DNA from: Campylorhamphus procurvoides
Taxonomy: Eukaryota > Chordata > Aves > Passeriformes > Dendrocolaptidae
Direction of reading: 5' to 3'
Assembly (NCBI GenBank): GCA_013396655.1
Contig: WBMV01001237.1
Coordinates: forward strand, 1,386,716 to 1,450,715
Length of the DNA stretch: 64,000 bases
The notes beneath the pieces were generated by a model. It was given only the letters and a program-made list of their open reading frames with translations. It was not told the origin of the DNA and did not search any database. The position numbers were made by a program, and so were the translations under genes. Below, piece by piece: positions 12,597 to 24,124 of the stretch. The number at the start of each line of letters is the position of its first letter. Positions within the stretch are counted from its first letter, which is position 1.

Positions 12597-12655
12597 AGCC
12601 TGACTCAAGTGAAATGCAAGGAACTACAGGTCTTCCCCTGCTGCCCACAGGGAAG
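12597..12655 (+). other. exon-like segment with paired splice consensus (unassigned)
   Basis: AATCCTCTTCCAG (ending 12596) is a good acceptor and AAG|GTATTT (GT at 12656) a fair donor. The 59 bases between are open in more than one frame, for example PDSSEMQGTTGLPLLPTGK. No homologue is recognised. Its length is not a multiple of three. Pseudo-exons of this quality are expected by chance in tens of kilobases. Confidence 0.1.
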
Positions 12656-13563
12656 GTATTTTCTCTTTCATTGTTTCCTTCAAAAAAAGAAAGATGAAGA
12701 GGAATTGAGGAATGAGGAAAATAAGGAGGACAAATGATTTCAAAGGTCAAACAGAAAAAGAAAGTCAAGGATCCTCCTGTGAAGCTTTTTGAAGTTAATC
12801 AGAGGGTTGGTTTGACATCTGCCACAGTTCCTCTGACATTTAGACAGGCTTTTCACTTATGTTAAGCGAGTAAGCTCTGGTTTATTTTATAACTTTCCAT
12901 ATGTTTGTATTCTGAACACATTTTGAACAGTGTCATTAATGACTCTCTTTGTCTTCCAGCAGTCAGTCATATCATGCTTTTTTTTAAAAGAAAAGGGTTA
13001 AAAAGTGACTTTTCAGATATTTAAATGCAACATCTGTGTAACAGGCTAGATTAGATAATTTAAAAATCTTTGGTTAAGCATAGTTTAGAAGCTTTTATGT
13101 CAAACCAAGAAACTATACTTTTTTGTAGTCAAATAACTTTAGTCAGATGTGCTGCAGGCTGTGACATGCACAGACTACAATGTAAGTTAGATAGAATTCT
13201 TCACTTCCCCTCTAAGTTTCCAGAAATCTTGGATTTCTGAAAAGATGTACATTTTCTTCTGTTAGTCTGGTGGTTTTCCCATTTTTTCCTCCCAAGAGCT
13301 GATTTTTAAATATCATAGAAGTATTGTTTCAGAAAGAAAAAAAAAGAAAATTTATTCAGAATTGTCTGGTGACAACCTGGTGAAGATAGTACCTTATTCT
13401 TACCTAAATTGACCTTTAATGTGCTTAGATTATTGCAAATATGTTATTTCAGTAAAACTGTTGATGCTTATTCTCTTTAATTGAGTTTAATTGTCACATA
13501 AATTTTTCAGTTCACTGAGGAAGCTGTTTTCATTTATCTCTATATATTACTCTCTGTAGCCAA
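12656..13563. other. AT-rich noncoding stretch
   Basis: Nothing recognisable. Confidence 0.55.
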
Positions 13564-13653
13564 TTAACATCTGGACTTTGGGGCTCTAGTTAAGCAAGTG
13601 CATTCTCCAGGGTCATCCCGACACATCACCAGGTCTTCTGCCAGATACGACTT
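13564..13653 (-). other. candidate terminal coding exon, minus strand (unassigned)
   Basis: On the minus strand a T-rich tract ends in GCGTTTGCAG (AG at 13654-13655). It is followed by 29 open codons and TAA (13564-13566). The frame starts KSYLAEDLVMCRDDPGECTC, is rich in acidic residues and cysteine, and keeps several CpG dinucleotides in a region otherwise poor in them. It could be the last coding exon of a gene transcribed leftward, or a conserved noncoding element that happens to be open. I do not recognise the peptide. Confidence 0.2.
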
Positions 13654-13987
13654 CTGCAAACGCACACAACAAAAATGTTAAACAAAAGCTAATTATCAAA
13701 TGTGAACAATGAGTTGCCTACAGCACATGGTGTGTTGCAGCAGTCATTTAGCAAAAGGAAATTATGAAGATTTCCAGAGCTTAAGAAAATATCATTTTAC
13801 CAACATGATATACTCTCAAAATCTGATGCTGATGCAAATATGTGAGTGAAAAGTTACGAAATCTTCTGAGGGGCCCCTCAAACAATATAAATTCCACTTG
13901 ATGAAGTCTAGGCATGATTGAACAATACAGTTACAAATTAGAATAAAGCAAAAGGGTTTGCATTTATGGTTTCTTCCTTTCCTTGTC

Positions 13988-14200
13988 TTTTTTTTTTTTT
14001 TTTTTTGACATGGGAGTGCCAACATTCTTTATTCTATCATTTGTTCCATTCTGGCTTTGTCAACAACATTGCCTAAGTGTGAGACAAAACTTTGAAATCA
14101 GCCCTTCTAAGTGCATGATTCTGCAGATTCTTTTAACTGAACTTATTATAGCTTTGTGCCTCTAATATTGGAGATCATTTATGCTGCAAAGAAGTATTTG
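13988..14200 (-). pseudogene. possible retrocopied mRNA 3' end
   Basis: Nineteen T residues (13988-14006) are preceded, in minus-strand sense, by AATAAA (14028-14033) with 21 bases between. That is the spacing of a genuine polyadenylation signal and its A tail, so the segment looks like the 3' end of a processed transcript inserted in minus orientation. The upstream portion matches nothing I recognise. No target-site duplication was found by eye, and the 14200 boundary is arbitrary. A chance A tract beside an AATAAA cannot be excluded. Confidence 0.25.
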
Positions 14201-15159
14201 TTCAAACTGTGTTCCCATTTACAACACACAAACTACCACAAAAACATCAGTGGCTTTCTCATGGGTCCCTTGTGACTGAATCATTAAAGCTCCTTCCATC
14301 TGTAAAAACTTTGAGTGTAGTTGCTTACAACATCTGGATACGAGTAGAGAGGTAATATTCTTTTGTTCCTTTCAAAGATCTAACCAGAAGGGTTTTTTTA
14401 AAACATAACTTCACACCATAAAGCAATTCATTTTCAGCGCTGTCCTAAAGGGTAGATTTGTGACAGAGCAGGCACATGTACTTTTATCAATGAAAGGGAT
14501 GTGTGCCTGTAATGGAAGTTACTGTAGGTCCAAGGCTGGAATTTTTCGTTGTATATCTGGTTATGGGCAGGAAGAATTTGGTTGCCTCTCCTGCAAGTTT
14601 CCAGCCTTGAAAAAACAGCAGAACTGTTGCAAATGAGGATACAATTTACCTTCCTGTTCAAAGGCCAATGCTATGTAAATCTCATAAGCTAATTTTGAAA
14701 AAGTTATATTGCTTGATAGTGCAATTACAAATGGCTTTTTAAAAATGGCTTGAAGGATATTGTAGTTTTTAATCATTTGAACACAGAAGGCAGGCTGCTG
14801 TAGTCACCTGGGGCACCAGGAGAAAAATCTCTACTACAAAGTTCCCTCTTTCTTTTTGGTGACATATATCTAATTGTCTATCTAAATTGCAATAAGGACC
14901 TCAAAGCATAGGTTACACTTATTTCCAGTTAATAACATTTGAAGATAAGAGAACATTTCCCCCTCAGTGCTCTGCAAAAACAAAACTCGGACTGAAATTG
15001 TTCTTTTAAAATGAATGCTTTTAAATGAGATTCTGCAAAGGGTAAAGCAGAGTATTTATGATAATATATGCAAAAGAAATCGCTTGTCTGTGTTTTAATT
15101 GGTACATTCATGAGCCAGTTTCCTTCAAAGCATTTGTTGCACATTTATTCCAGCCTTGT
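14201..15159. other. AT-rich noncoding stretch
   Basis: Nothing recognisable. The overlapping minus-strand frames of 69-75 codons carry no familiar motif. Confidence 0.55.
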
Positions 15160-15600
15160 GTCCTAAGGAAAAGGTATTTGTGTGATAGAATTCTCTGCCT
15201 GCCCTCCCTCGCTCCCTTCGGTAAATGTTGAATCTCTTGGCCAATTTCAACCACATTTGACAAAGGGACAGAAGTCTCAAAGATAATTAAGTTCCTCCAA
15301 ATTTCATGACAAGTGGTGTAGAGGGCATGGGGAACAACTCAGATTAATACTCTGCTGAGAAACCCCACCAGCCAATTCCTGGCTTATCCACTCGGTGCCT
15401 GGGGCGGACACTCCGGTGTGTCAGACTCAGTGAGGGGCTGCAGATAAACTGAGGCTCTCGGGGGTATCAACAGAGCTGAACCAACACACCAAATATTAAT
15501 AATTTAAAGATGGGCAATAACTGTTTTGCAGTGGGCACGGTGAGTAATTTCAGTTGTGTGAGGTCAGGGCGAAAGTACGAAATGGGCTACTTTAATTCTT
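15160..15600. other. CpG-retaining mixed-composition block, possible conserved noncoding DNA
   Basis: The block keeps scattered CpG dinucleotides (around 15210-15220, 15393-15414 and 15458-15580) and an even base composition within AT-rich surroundings. It has no long open frame and no repeat I recognise. Such texture is common in conserved enhancers, but only alignment would show it. Confidence 0.2.
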
Positions 15601-16105
15601 CCAGTGGCTTCAGATTTGTTAACAACTTTCAGAAAATTGGAGCTGTTGGGTGAAAGAAAATAGAAAACTTGTTATTTTCAGAAGACAGGACTTCATAGCA
15701 GGCTGAATGTAATATCACAGTGATGAAGAAAGCTTTAGGTCTGAGATAAAAACCCTTCACAAAGTTCTCAAATAACATTCTGTGGCTTCAAATTTGATTA
15801 GGTTCCCTTCCTTTTCTGAATCACAATAATTTTCACCAAAATCTTCATAGTCTGAAGTAGTTGCAACATATTTAATTGAACACAGGCATTTGGACGAACT
15901 CTCTTTCTGGCAAGAAACTTTTAAATCCTGTCAAATAAAAATATTCTTTTACTTTTAAGAGACAATTAGATAGGAGCAATTTTATAATTAATACTGTGAA
16001 GTAAATTTTGAAGCAATTTCAAATAAGTTGATGCAAAAAAAATTGTGCTAAAAGAAATATTTTGGGATTTTGAAATATAAAAAATATTTTATATCATATA
16101 TCACA

Positions 16106-16132
16106 ATATGACATATATATGATCTGTCATAT
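16106..16132. repeat. short AT-rich inverted repeat
   Basis: ATATGACA (16106-16113) and TGTCATAT (16125-16132) are perfect 8-base arms around an 11-base spacer. Such short palindromes are frequent in AT-rich DNA, and no function is implied. Confidence 0.5.
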
Positions 16133-18920
16133 ATGCTATGTCCTGTAATTATAAATTAAATGATAATACTAAGATATGTGCAGTTCTGCTGTTTTATTAG
16201 ACTTAATTCAGCATAATTTATAAGCTTTGATGCATTTCATTTGCATTATGATTAATAAGTTACAAATGTAAAAATTTACGTGGATTGAATCAAAATTAGC
16301 AAGTTAATAATCCAGGTATATATTTCACATTTACCAGCAGCAATGTAATAAATATTTCTCAGCTCTGTGAGTATAGAATGAGCAATTGCAAGTAAGGGAA
16401 TGGTAAGTGAAGAACTATTTGAATTGTAGTAAGTCTAATTTGAAAGCAAGAGACCTTTTAAATTACTCTTAGGTAAAAAAATTATAGGGTTCTCTAGAAT
16501 GTTACAATTTTGGTCCTCAGTTTTAGAGAGGATATGTTTCTTGACTGTTTTTTCTCCCAGAAAAAGAGGTATAGTAATGATATATATGCATAAATATTCC
16601 TAGGGTAGGCCAGTAAAACTACGGCTACAGAGTCCATTTAAACAAACATTTCCCTTAAAATATAAGTTGTTTCTGCAAAATGGTCACCAAAATGTGTACA
16701 TGGAAGATCATTTTTGTTTAAATGCAGTTTGAACATGTATGTCCAAAATATCTATTAAGCCCTGCAAGCAGATGTTCCCATTTTTTTTTCTAATTTTATT
16801 CATTGATTGGAATTCATAGTTTGGCCTCACCCTGGCAGAATGAGAATTAAGCAACAGCTTATTTATCTGCAATGGGTTCTGCAGATTAATGCAGTCTTGT
16901 CTTGTGTTTCCTGAGCTCCTCCCTTTCAGCTTGTCAGTATTCTGTGCAGGAAGTGTTACTGAAAGTTGTGCTTGAAGTTAAAAACAAAGCAAAGCAAAAC
17001 AAAACAACAAAAAGCAAGCCTTTGGCAACTATAAAGAACTAACCGGGATCAAGATTAAAGATAAAAGTGGCAAAAAATGCATAAAACTATTCTAAACCTT
17101 TAGGCACTGTGAAAGATAGAACATGAAATGTTTATATAGATAAGGGAGCCCTAATGAAAGAACAGAAGTTTGATCACTACTGAATTTTATCATGACATTG
17201 TCTGCAACAAGAAATGTGGAGCAAGAAATGTGACAGCCTTTCGGCAGCTGGGTAGTCTTACAGAACTCTCTCCTTTATTAATCAGCAGACAATACACTGG
17301 AAAGAGGCAAAAAGGAATTGTGTCATAGGAGCTGGACCAGATATGATAAATTGGATAGAAGTTTGGGAGTGTCTCAGTAGTGATTCAACCAGGGAGAAAG
17401 GAGCAAACTCAGGAAACTGATAAAATCATGAAAATACTTCAACAATGCAGACTTGTTGAACAAATGTAAATTGGGCAGAAATACAATGTCTGTTCTTTAA
17501 ACAGGCAAGGGAGGTAATAGCAAAATAGTGATCCTGTAATGCAAATCAATACCATTGATCACAATAAAAGCTGTATTAAGAGCATGTAAACTTACGAGAA
17601 GCCCAAAGTTTTTATCTTCAATGCTTCCATTGTATCTTTTGAATAAGAATTTCTTAACACTGTGGTCTTCCATTGATTCCTTGGGAGCTAATACCAATAG
17701 ATTTCAGTTGTGACCTATGTCAAATTCTGGATCGTGGCTTTTGGATTCAAGAATCTGCAGGAAATGACTTAAGATATCACCAGAATACACGTGTAGCTTT
17801 GTAGGACCATGCCCTACAGTTTCACAATTTTTCCAAAAACAGTGGTTGTTGTAAGCCATCTAATGAAGGAGGCATCTTAGTAGTTGGAGCTGTAGTAAAT
17901 GAGTCATCTAAACATCATAATTATGTTTGTAGCTGAAATCTTTCTATTCTACAGTGATAATGAAATGCAGAAATATGTGGCAGTCTATGAACCAAACAGT
18001 AATGACAAAACTTCTGATTAGTTCATCAAATTGTTTAAAGAAAGCTACTTTTTTCCTGTTTTTTTTTTTATAATCCTGCATTACATTAAAATCTCACAAT
18101 TACAGATTGGTATGTTACTCTGGTATTTTACAATCTACTTGTTTCAAGAAAAGTATAACCACAGTACGGCATATTATTCTGAGTTTTGGCAAGATATCAA
18201 TAAAAATATGTTAAATACTCAAAGGAAAACATTTAAATGCATATTACACTTTCAACATAATTATTAGGATTGCACATATGCCCTCAATGTTCAAATGATA
18301 TGTTTCTATTACAGTTATTATTGTAAGTCTGCAACCTTTTTTTAATGATCTCTAGCTGAAAGGGCAAGCAGTCCTCATAAGACTTCTTGCTTTAGAATGT
18401 TACATTTGTTTTCTTTTGTCTGCATTTTGGACAGACTACTAAAGTTTTTTTTTTTCTTAATAAGGCAAATTGAGCTCCTCTAGGCTTTGAATTGAAAGAA
18501 AAAAAAAATATGCTCAAGTGTAATCTTAGCTGTATCCACGGAAACCAGTTGCTTCACTGGAGAATATTCTGTATTCCATTCAATAGACTTGTGTACCAGA
18601 AAAGAAAACTGGTTTGGACTGAATCATTATCCTCAAGAAAACACAAAGGCTAAGGTTTCTGTAAAGGTGTTTGTTGTTAAAAACTATTCAGCCTCACAGT
18701 CCCCCATGTGGTTGCTCTGGATATCTAATCAGGTGTCCTCTGGCCCATCTGGGCTGGACCATTTCATTGTGGGTCTAAAGATACTAATAAATAGTGGGCC
18801 TATGAAATTCCAAATCACAGCATTGAGGCTATTTCCTCTGTCTGTTTATAAGTGTGTCTGGTGGAAACTGCTGGATGAAAGTTCTAATCCTGAGTAACTC
18901 ATAATTTGATAATATTAATC

Positions 18921-18950
18921 TTGTTGTTGTTGTTTGTGTGGGTGTTGTTG
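18921..18950. repeat. GTT-rich simple repeat
   Basis: Four or more TTG/GTT units followed by G/T-rich degenerate units. Confidence 0.6.
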
Positions 18951-19445
18951 AGGGTTATGATTCAGCAAAAGAATTCACACATTTCTGCAGAGCCTCAGTA
19001 TATATTCCTCTTCTGCACATGGAGCAGCAAAAGAAGTGAAAACTACTTGCCATAAATTACTTCCCACTTTGAAAAGCTGAAATGCCTTGTTACAAACTGT
19101 CTAATATTATTGTCCTCCTTTTTCTGTCTGTGTGAGGAAGGACTTGCAGAATATAATGATGACTTTTTCAAAGTGTGAGGTGTGTTGGTGTTAAGAGAAT
19201 GGGAGAGGAGCTGTCTCTGAAGAACCTGCAAGTTCCAGAAGGACTTGTTTGCTGGAGAGAACAGTCAGTGCACCAGCAGTGTGAGCTGCTGGACAGGCTG
19301 CCCAATAATTAGGCAGATAAAATTGGGAACCTCAGAGTAGGGGCAGAAAAAATTCACCCTCAAATTTCTTCAGAATCTATGGAATTATCCAGCTCTGCCT
19401 GACTTTCTCTGATATCCTTGTAAAATTAAAAGCAGTTGCATGGAC

Positions 19446-19508
19446 ATCACAGAATCACAGAATAGTCTGAGCTGGAAGGGACCCACAAGGATCATCAAGT
19501 TCAACTTT
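19446..19508 (-). mobile_element. CR1 LINE 3' tail fragment
   Basis: Reading plus-wise, the piece starts with duplicated CACAGAAT octamers followed by GAGCTGGAAGGGACCCACA and GGATCATCAAGTTCAACT. This is the reverse complement of a CR1 3' terminus (the subgroup ending in CCTTGTGGGTCCCTTCCAGCT). Only about 60 bp survives. It belongs to the same broad subgroup as the plus-strand copy at 21486-21682. Confidence 0.85.
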
Positions 19509-21485
19509 TAATGGTTCCTCTTGATTTTATCAAGAGGTAGCATGGAAGAAAACAATTAAAATACTGAATAGTTTATGATGTTGTAAAAATGACAGACATA
19601 GAACAAGTGGGAGGACACTGCAGGATGATTATCCTGCGTACTATGCTAGGAGCATCAGGCCTTTATTTAATTAGATGGAGGTCCTGGCATAAATGCAAAG
19701 TGAGGTTCCGAGTTTTGTGTGGAATGAGGTAAAATCAAAAATTAGGAGTGAAGACATTAAGGTTAACTTTTGGGTGTTTGTTTTTTAAGTAACAGAAAAA
19801 AATAGTCCATTATTCATTCCCGGCTGATGAAATGTTACCTAAGCTGTATAGCCTGATTCAGACTAATGCTGAGTAAAAATGGGTGAAATTCAGTCCTGCT
19901 CTGTTTCATACATCCAAAATATTGTATTGCTATCAACTTAATACCTCATTTATGCATAGTTATAACAGCAAAGTGCATTTGTATAATTTTATTCCTCTGA
20001 ATGTACCCTTGAAATGGAGACATCCATCTTTGCACAGCCTGGCAGTGCTCTTGTACTTTGCTTTCTGCTGCAGTCTCTGTGGACGGACCTCAGAGGAGCC
20101 CGAACATTTTAAAGTGGGCCTTTTTGGTGCATGAGTTCAGAAAGACCTGACTGTGCTGTGAAATGGGATTTCACAACTCCTTGACCAAGTCTGTTAGTGA
20201 ATGTTAGTAAAACTCATAGGATGCATTTTCAGAGGCTGAATAGGGAATAAGCTTGACTAAAGAAATCTTTCAGTTTCCAGAACTTTGAAAAGCTGAGGTT
20301 ACACACCCTGTCTCACACCGAGCATCTTCCAACAACACTCACTTCAGACAACACTCACTTCAGACAACACAAATCTTGCCTATATCTTAATTTTTGTTAA
20401 TATATGCTGTTACTACCATCTAGAATAAAGGCTTGGTATGTTCTGACAGACCTCAGGATATTCTTATAGCAAAATTCTAGTGTTTAGAGAATTGAAAATT
20501 TTAAAATAATGTAACTAAAAAGGATTTCCAACTAATTTTTTAGAGAATATTCTCATTTTATTAATTGATCATACGTTTCAAAAAGGAAATAATTTTGGCA
20601 TGATTTTCTTTTGATACATTCGGTTTCAACAGATCAATGCCTCTATTTCAGGCCACTATTAATGTTCTTACTCTGATGTAGTTTAACTTCTTAAGGTTTC
20701 TGATGTGGCCACATGTGATGTCTATAAAGGATTCCTTCTGAACATTTTGGTGTCCATTCATGTCAAAGGGAAACAGCAGTAGCATTTATTTCATCAGTTA
20801 GAGATTAAGATTGTCAGAAATCAAGAAAGGTGTTTTTTTAAAAAATACATCAAACATTTGACTTTTAAAATTGTATTAGAATTTGCACAGAACTCTTCAA
20901 CTGTGTTATTCCAGTGGCTTTTGCCTTCTCTTTTATTATTAACTAAATACTTTTGGTTAATGTTGCTGTGATTTTCATAACAAAAAGAAAATTGTTTGAT
21001 CAGTGTATGAATTAAGTAATTTAAAAGGGCTATTTCTTACAGGAAATGTACAAAGCACTTAAACTCACAGTACTTTTCATATAGTAATCCAACAATTTAG
21101 TCAGAATTCACAGTTATGTGTGTTCTGATTAATATCTGCAACCAAATAAGTCTCTTAGCTGTGTTATTTCTGTACCTGAGTACTGTGTGACACTTTATAT
21201 TACCTGGGGAGTTCTTACCACTTAGAAAACTTTGTGGTTTTTTTTTCCAACCAATTAAAAGCCTTTAGAAAAACCCAAACCATAAATTCTTTCAAGTGTC
21301 TGTAGCAGGTTTTGCATTAAGGACTGGTTTCAGATTATTTCAATACTAGAAACGAAGAAACAGCAGCTTCTTTTTAAGTATGAATGGATAGATTTGCTGA
21401 CATAGTAAACCTATAATGGGGAGCAAAGTGAAAACAATTGTTTTGGTTGCATTTCTTACATTGCTGAAGGAATGAAATGCACTAT
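19509..21485. other. AT-rich noncoding stretch
   Basis: A degraded ancient-repeat-like stretch may lie at 19851-19902 (GGGTGAAATTCAGTCCTGCTC resembles a repeat end), but it is too short to name. The 16-bp tandem repeat at 20332-20370 is listed separately. Nothing else is recognised. Confidence 0.5.
20332..20370. repeat. 16-bp tandem repeat, 2.4 copies
   Basis: ACAACACTCACTTCAG occurs twice in perfect tandem (20332-20347, 20348-20363), followed by seven bases of a third copy. Perfect identity suggests recent slippage or a polymorphic minisatellite. Confidence 0.9.
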
Positions 21486-21682
21486 CACAGACCCAGAGGG
21501 TGGGTGGGTGCTGGAACAGACTCCCCAGGGCAGTGGTCACAAGCCCAGAGCCTGAGAGAGCTCAAGAAGTGTTTGGGAAATGCTCTCAGGCACATGGGGT
21601 GGCTCTTGGGGTGTCCTGTGCAGTTTGGCTTCATAGTCCTTGTGTGTTCCTTCCAGCTCAGGGTATTCTGTGATTCTCTGAT
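21486..21682 (+). mobile_element. CR1 LINE 3' end fragment
   Basis: Signature pieces: GCTGGAACAGACTCCCCAGG, GGCAGTGGTCACA, GAGCTCAAGAAGTGTTTGG, GCTCTCAGGCACATGG, CTTGGGGTGTCCTGTGCAG, then GTTCCTTCCAGCTCAGGGTA and TTCTGTGATTCTCTG octamers. This belongs to a CR1 subgroup different from the one at 3063-3400. Relative to the usual end, a short piece around the 'GGAGTTGGACTCGATGATC' segment is replaced or lost near 21627-21635. The frame at 21477-21824 is not a gene. Confidence 0.88.
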
Positions 21683-24040
21683 TTACATGCTGAATGGAAC
21701 ACAGGCTGCCAAAGCTGCATTATACAAGGTTATAGTTATGCAAAATTCACTCTGCAATTCAAGTCAGATGATGACCCCTGAGGAAGGGAAGCTTGCACTA
21801 AGCAACACCACAGGTTTCCTATAAAATCTGAAATTCAGTTTTTAATATAGAACAAACGTTATTTCAGGCTTTTACTAGTTAGGCATCAGTTTAATACCAG
21901 CCAAACAGGTCTTCATCTGAGAGTGTGTGGCAGCAATGCTGCTGTTACATTCCTGCCCCACAGAATGGATGCAATCTGTGGCAACACTTGCTCCTTGTGC
22001 CTTCCCTTTTGTGGCATTGAGCCAGCACAGGATTGGCAGGAGAGAGAAACACAAAAGGAAACCAAGTTTTACTGTTCAGGGGTGAGTTATGCCTTATTAC
22101 CTCACCCCTGAGTCCAGGAGCGATGTGTTCTCTCTTTATAGGAGACATGTGGAATGCTTAGAGAAATGAAAAGAGGAATTGTGTGGAGATTGAGGGAAGC
22201 AGAGGCAGGACCTCTGTTGGTTCAGCCAGATACCTGCCAGTGCTACAGAACAGAGCTAAGCTGCAGGTGGCATTGCTTGCTGGAGCAGCCAGCACTGCAT
22301 CTCCAGTGAAAGGGAAGATGTTTAAACATCGAAGTTAAGAGTAACTGCAAAGTACTGAAGCTGTTGCACTTGGAGGTAGCTCTCTATGTTCAATTCACAC
22401 GTTTCTAACAATGTATCTCGGGCCACTAATGATTGCAGTTAGACCAGTATAGTCTAGAGACACTTTTATATTTTAAGAACGAACATAAGAAATGGTTCCA
22501 AGTATGAGTTTACTCACTGCAGTATGTTGTCATGGAAATTCCTTGCTGTGAGCTTGTTTTATAAAATCTGTGTGGTTCATGTGTGGAAACAGTTCCATTA
22601 CCAGTGCAGCATTCAGATTTCAGTTCCTTAGATGGCCTGGGGTTGTGGTGAGGAAAGAAGCACAAGCAGAAGAGCCAACCTGCAGTGATACTTGTATCAG
22701 CTCACACCTGAGTGGGGTCTGTGCTGGCAGGGTGGAGTTTCCCCACATTCCTGCCCTGGGGTGGGATGTGACCTTAAGAGAAATTCCTTTTAGCTGCAGG
22801 TGCTTCTTCAGCACATTACATGGGACAGTGGCTTTTGATAGTGGGGTGATGAAGAGACCTCTGCAACTTTTTACACTGATTTTCATCCCCACTGCTCCAT
22901 CACTTTACCTGAATGTACCAATTGAGCTCTGATCATGTAGTGTTGAAGAGCTTTTGATTTTCAAGATTAATAAACTTGGCCTTTAAGAGAAAAGAAGGGA
23001 AGAAAAAAAAGCTTAAATATTTCTGAAACAGACATTAGTGATGGTAGAAAGAAAACTGTTACTACTTTTTGGCTGGCATTAATTTAATGTGTTTTGATTT
23101 CAGTGTATTTTTTTTTTCCTGTTGAGGTATCCCAAAAAGTTTTACTTAAGTCTTTTCCTTTTAAATCATGATAGAGGCTTAACAATAACACTGAACTCTC
23201 TAAGTCTTGGCGATAGATATTCTCAGGGCTGGAAGTACAAAGTAAGATCCTTGATATGGTGGGTAGGGAAAGCAGAAATTTTATTACTTAATTTAACTGA
23301 GTTTCATAAAAGAGCATATCTCACCATAAAACAGAACATGTCATCCTCAAACACACTTAACTGTGCAGTTTTCAGGTGTTTTAGGGGTTTTTTGGTCTTG
23401 TTTTTGGGAGAGTTCAGTGGATTTTTTTAAGACAAATGGATTTCTCCTCATTGCTGCTAGACTTGGTAGAGGCAAGCTACTGTCTGGCAATTAGTCAGTC
23501 CTCCTGTTACATTCTTTGCAAATCTCATGTTTATTTATTTATTTTATTTGGTAAATTATCTGAAAGAACTTGCACAGGTTCAGGTCAATAAAAATGTTTT
23601 CGATATGGAGGTAAATGGACATTTAAATGCAGTTTTTAAAGGCTAAACTATCCTTCATGTCACTTAAATTGCTTAACTCAAAGGCATTTGGGGAATGAGA
23701 AACATGCCTTTCCTTATCTTACCTTACTTCTGCGTTCAGAAAAGTTCAGTTTATCTTCAAGTTTTGTTTGGAATTTTATGTGTGAATGTGGAAGTTACTA
23801 TTAAAGTTCTGAATTCCCACTCCCAAGGAAGAATTATTGAGCACAATGAAGGATGTGTACTTAAATTATACCCTGAAATATTGAATGAGCCTGAGAGAGA
23901 AGTTAAATTTATTTTTTAATGCCATTTCTAAAAACGCACTCTGTTTATCATGAGTCATTTTCTGGTAAGCCTTAAAGTATGGATATTATACTTTAATATC
24001 ATTTTCCGTAACATTAAATTTGCAATGGAGAAAGGCAGTA
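21683..24040. other. noncoding stretch, partly GC-richer
   Basis: 21900-22930 is less AT-rich and gives overlapping frames on both strands (up to 120 codons at 22570-22932) with no recognisable protein. A TTTA-type run lies near 23530-23550. No mobile element is recognised. Confidence 0.45.
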
Positions 24041-24124
24041 GGTCTGATTCATCATTTCATTACACTGCTCGCATTTCTTTGACTTCAGCAGAGCAAATTG
24101 GAGTAAGATAAAGGACAATCTGGT
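24041..24124. repeat. ancient amniote interspersed repeat fragment
   Basis: GGTCTGATTCATCATTTCAT, TACACTGCTCGCATTTCTTTG, ACTTCAGCAGAGCAAATTGG and AGTAAGATAAAGGACAATCTG follow the layout of an old amniote element. That element runs TCTGATTCTCA, TTACACTGGTGTAAATC, TTGACTTCAATGGAGTTAC, AGTAAGTGAGAATCTGG. The match is degenerate and from memory, so no family name is given. Confidence 0.45.

Larger units (their letters stand above)
15601..19445. other. AT-rich noncoding stretch
   Basis: Very AT-rich, especially 15950-16350. It contains an AT-rich potential hairpin at 16106-16132, a short AAAAC-type run near 16982-17012 and a GTT-rich run at 18921-18950. No gene or mobile element is recognised. 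Confidence 0.55.

Noticed and set aside
19851..19902. GGGTGAAATTCAGTCCTGCTC as another ancient repeat copy
   Set aside because: The match is limited to one short segment. Too little to support a call.
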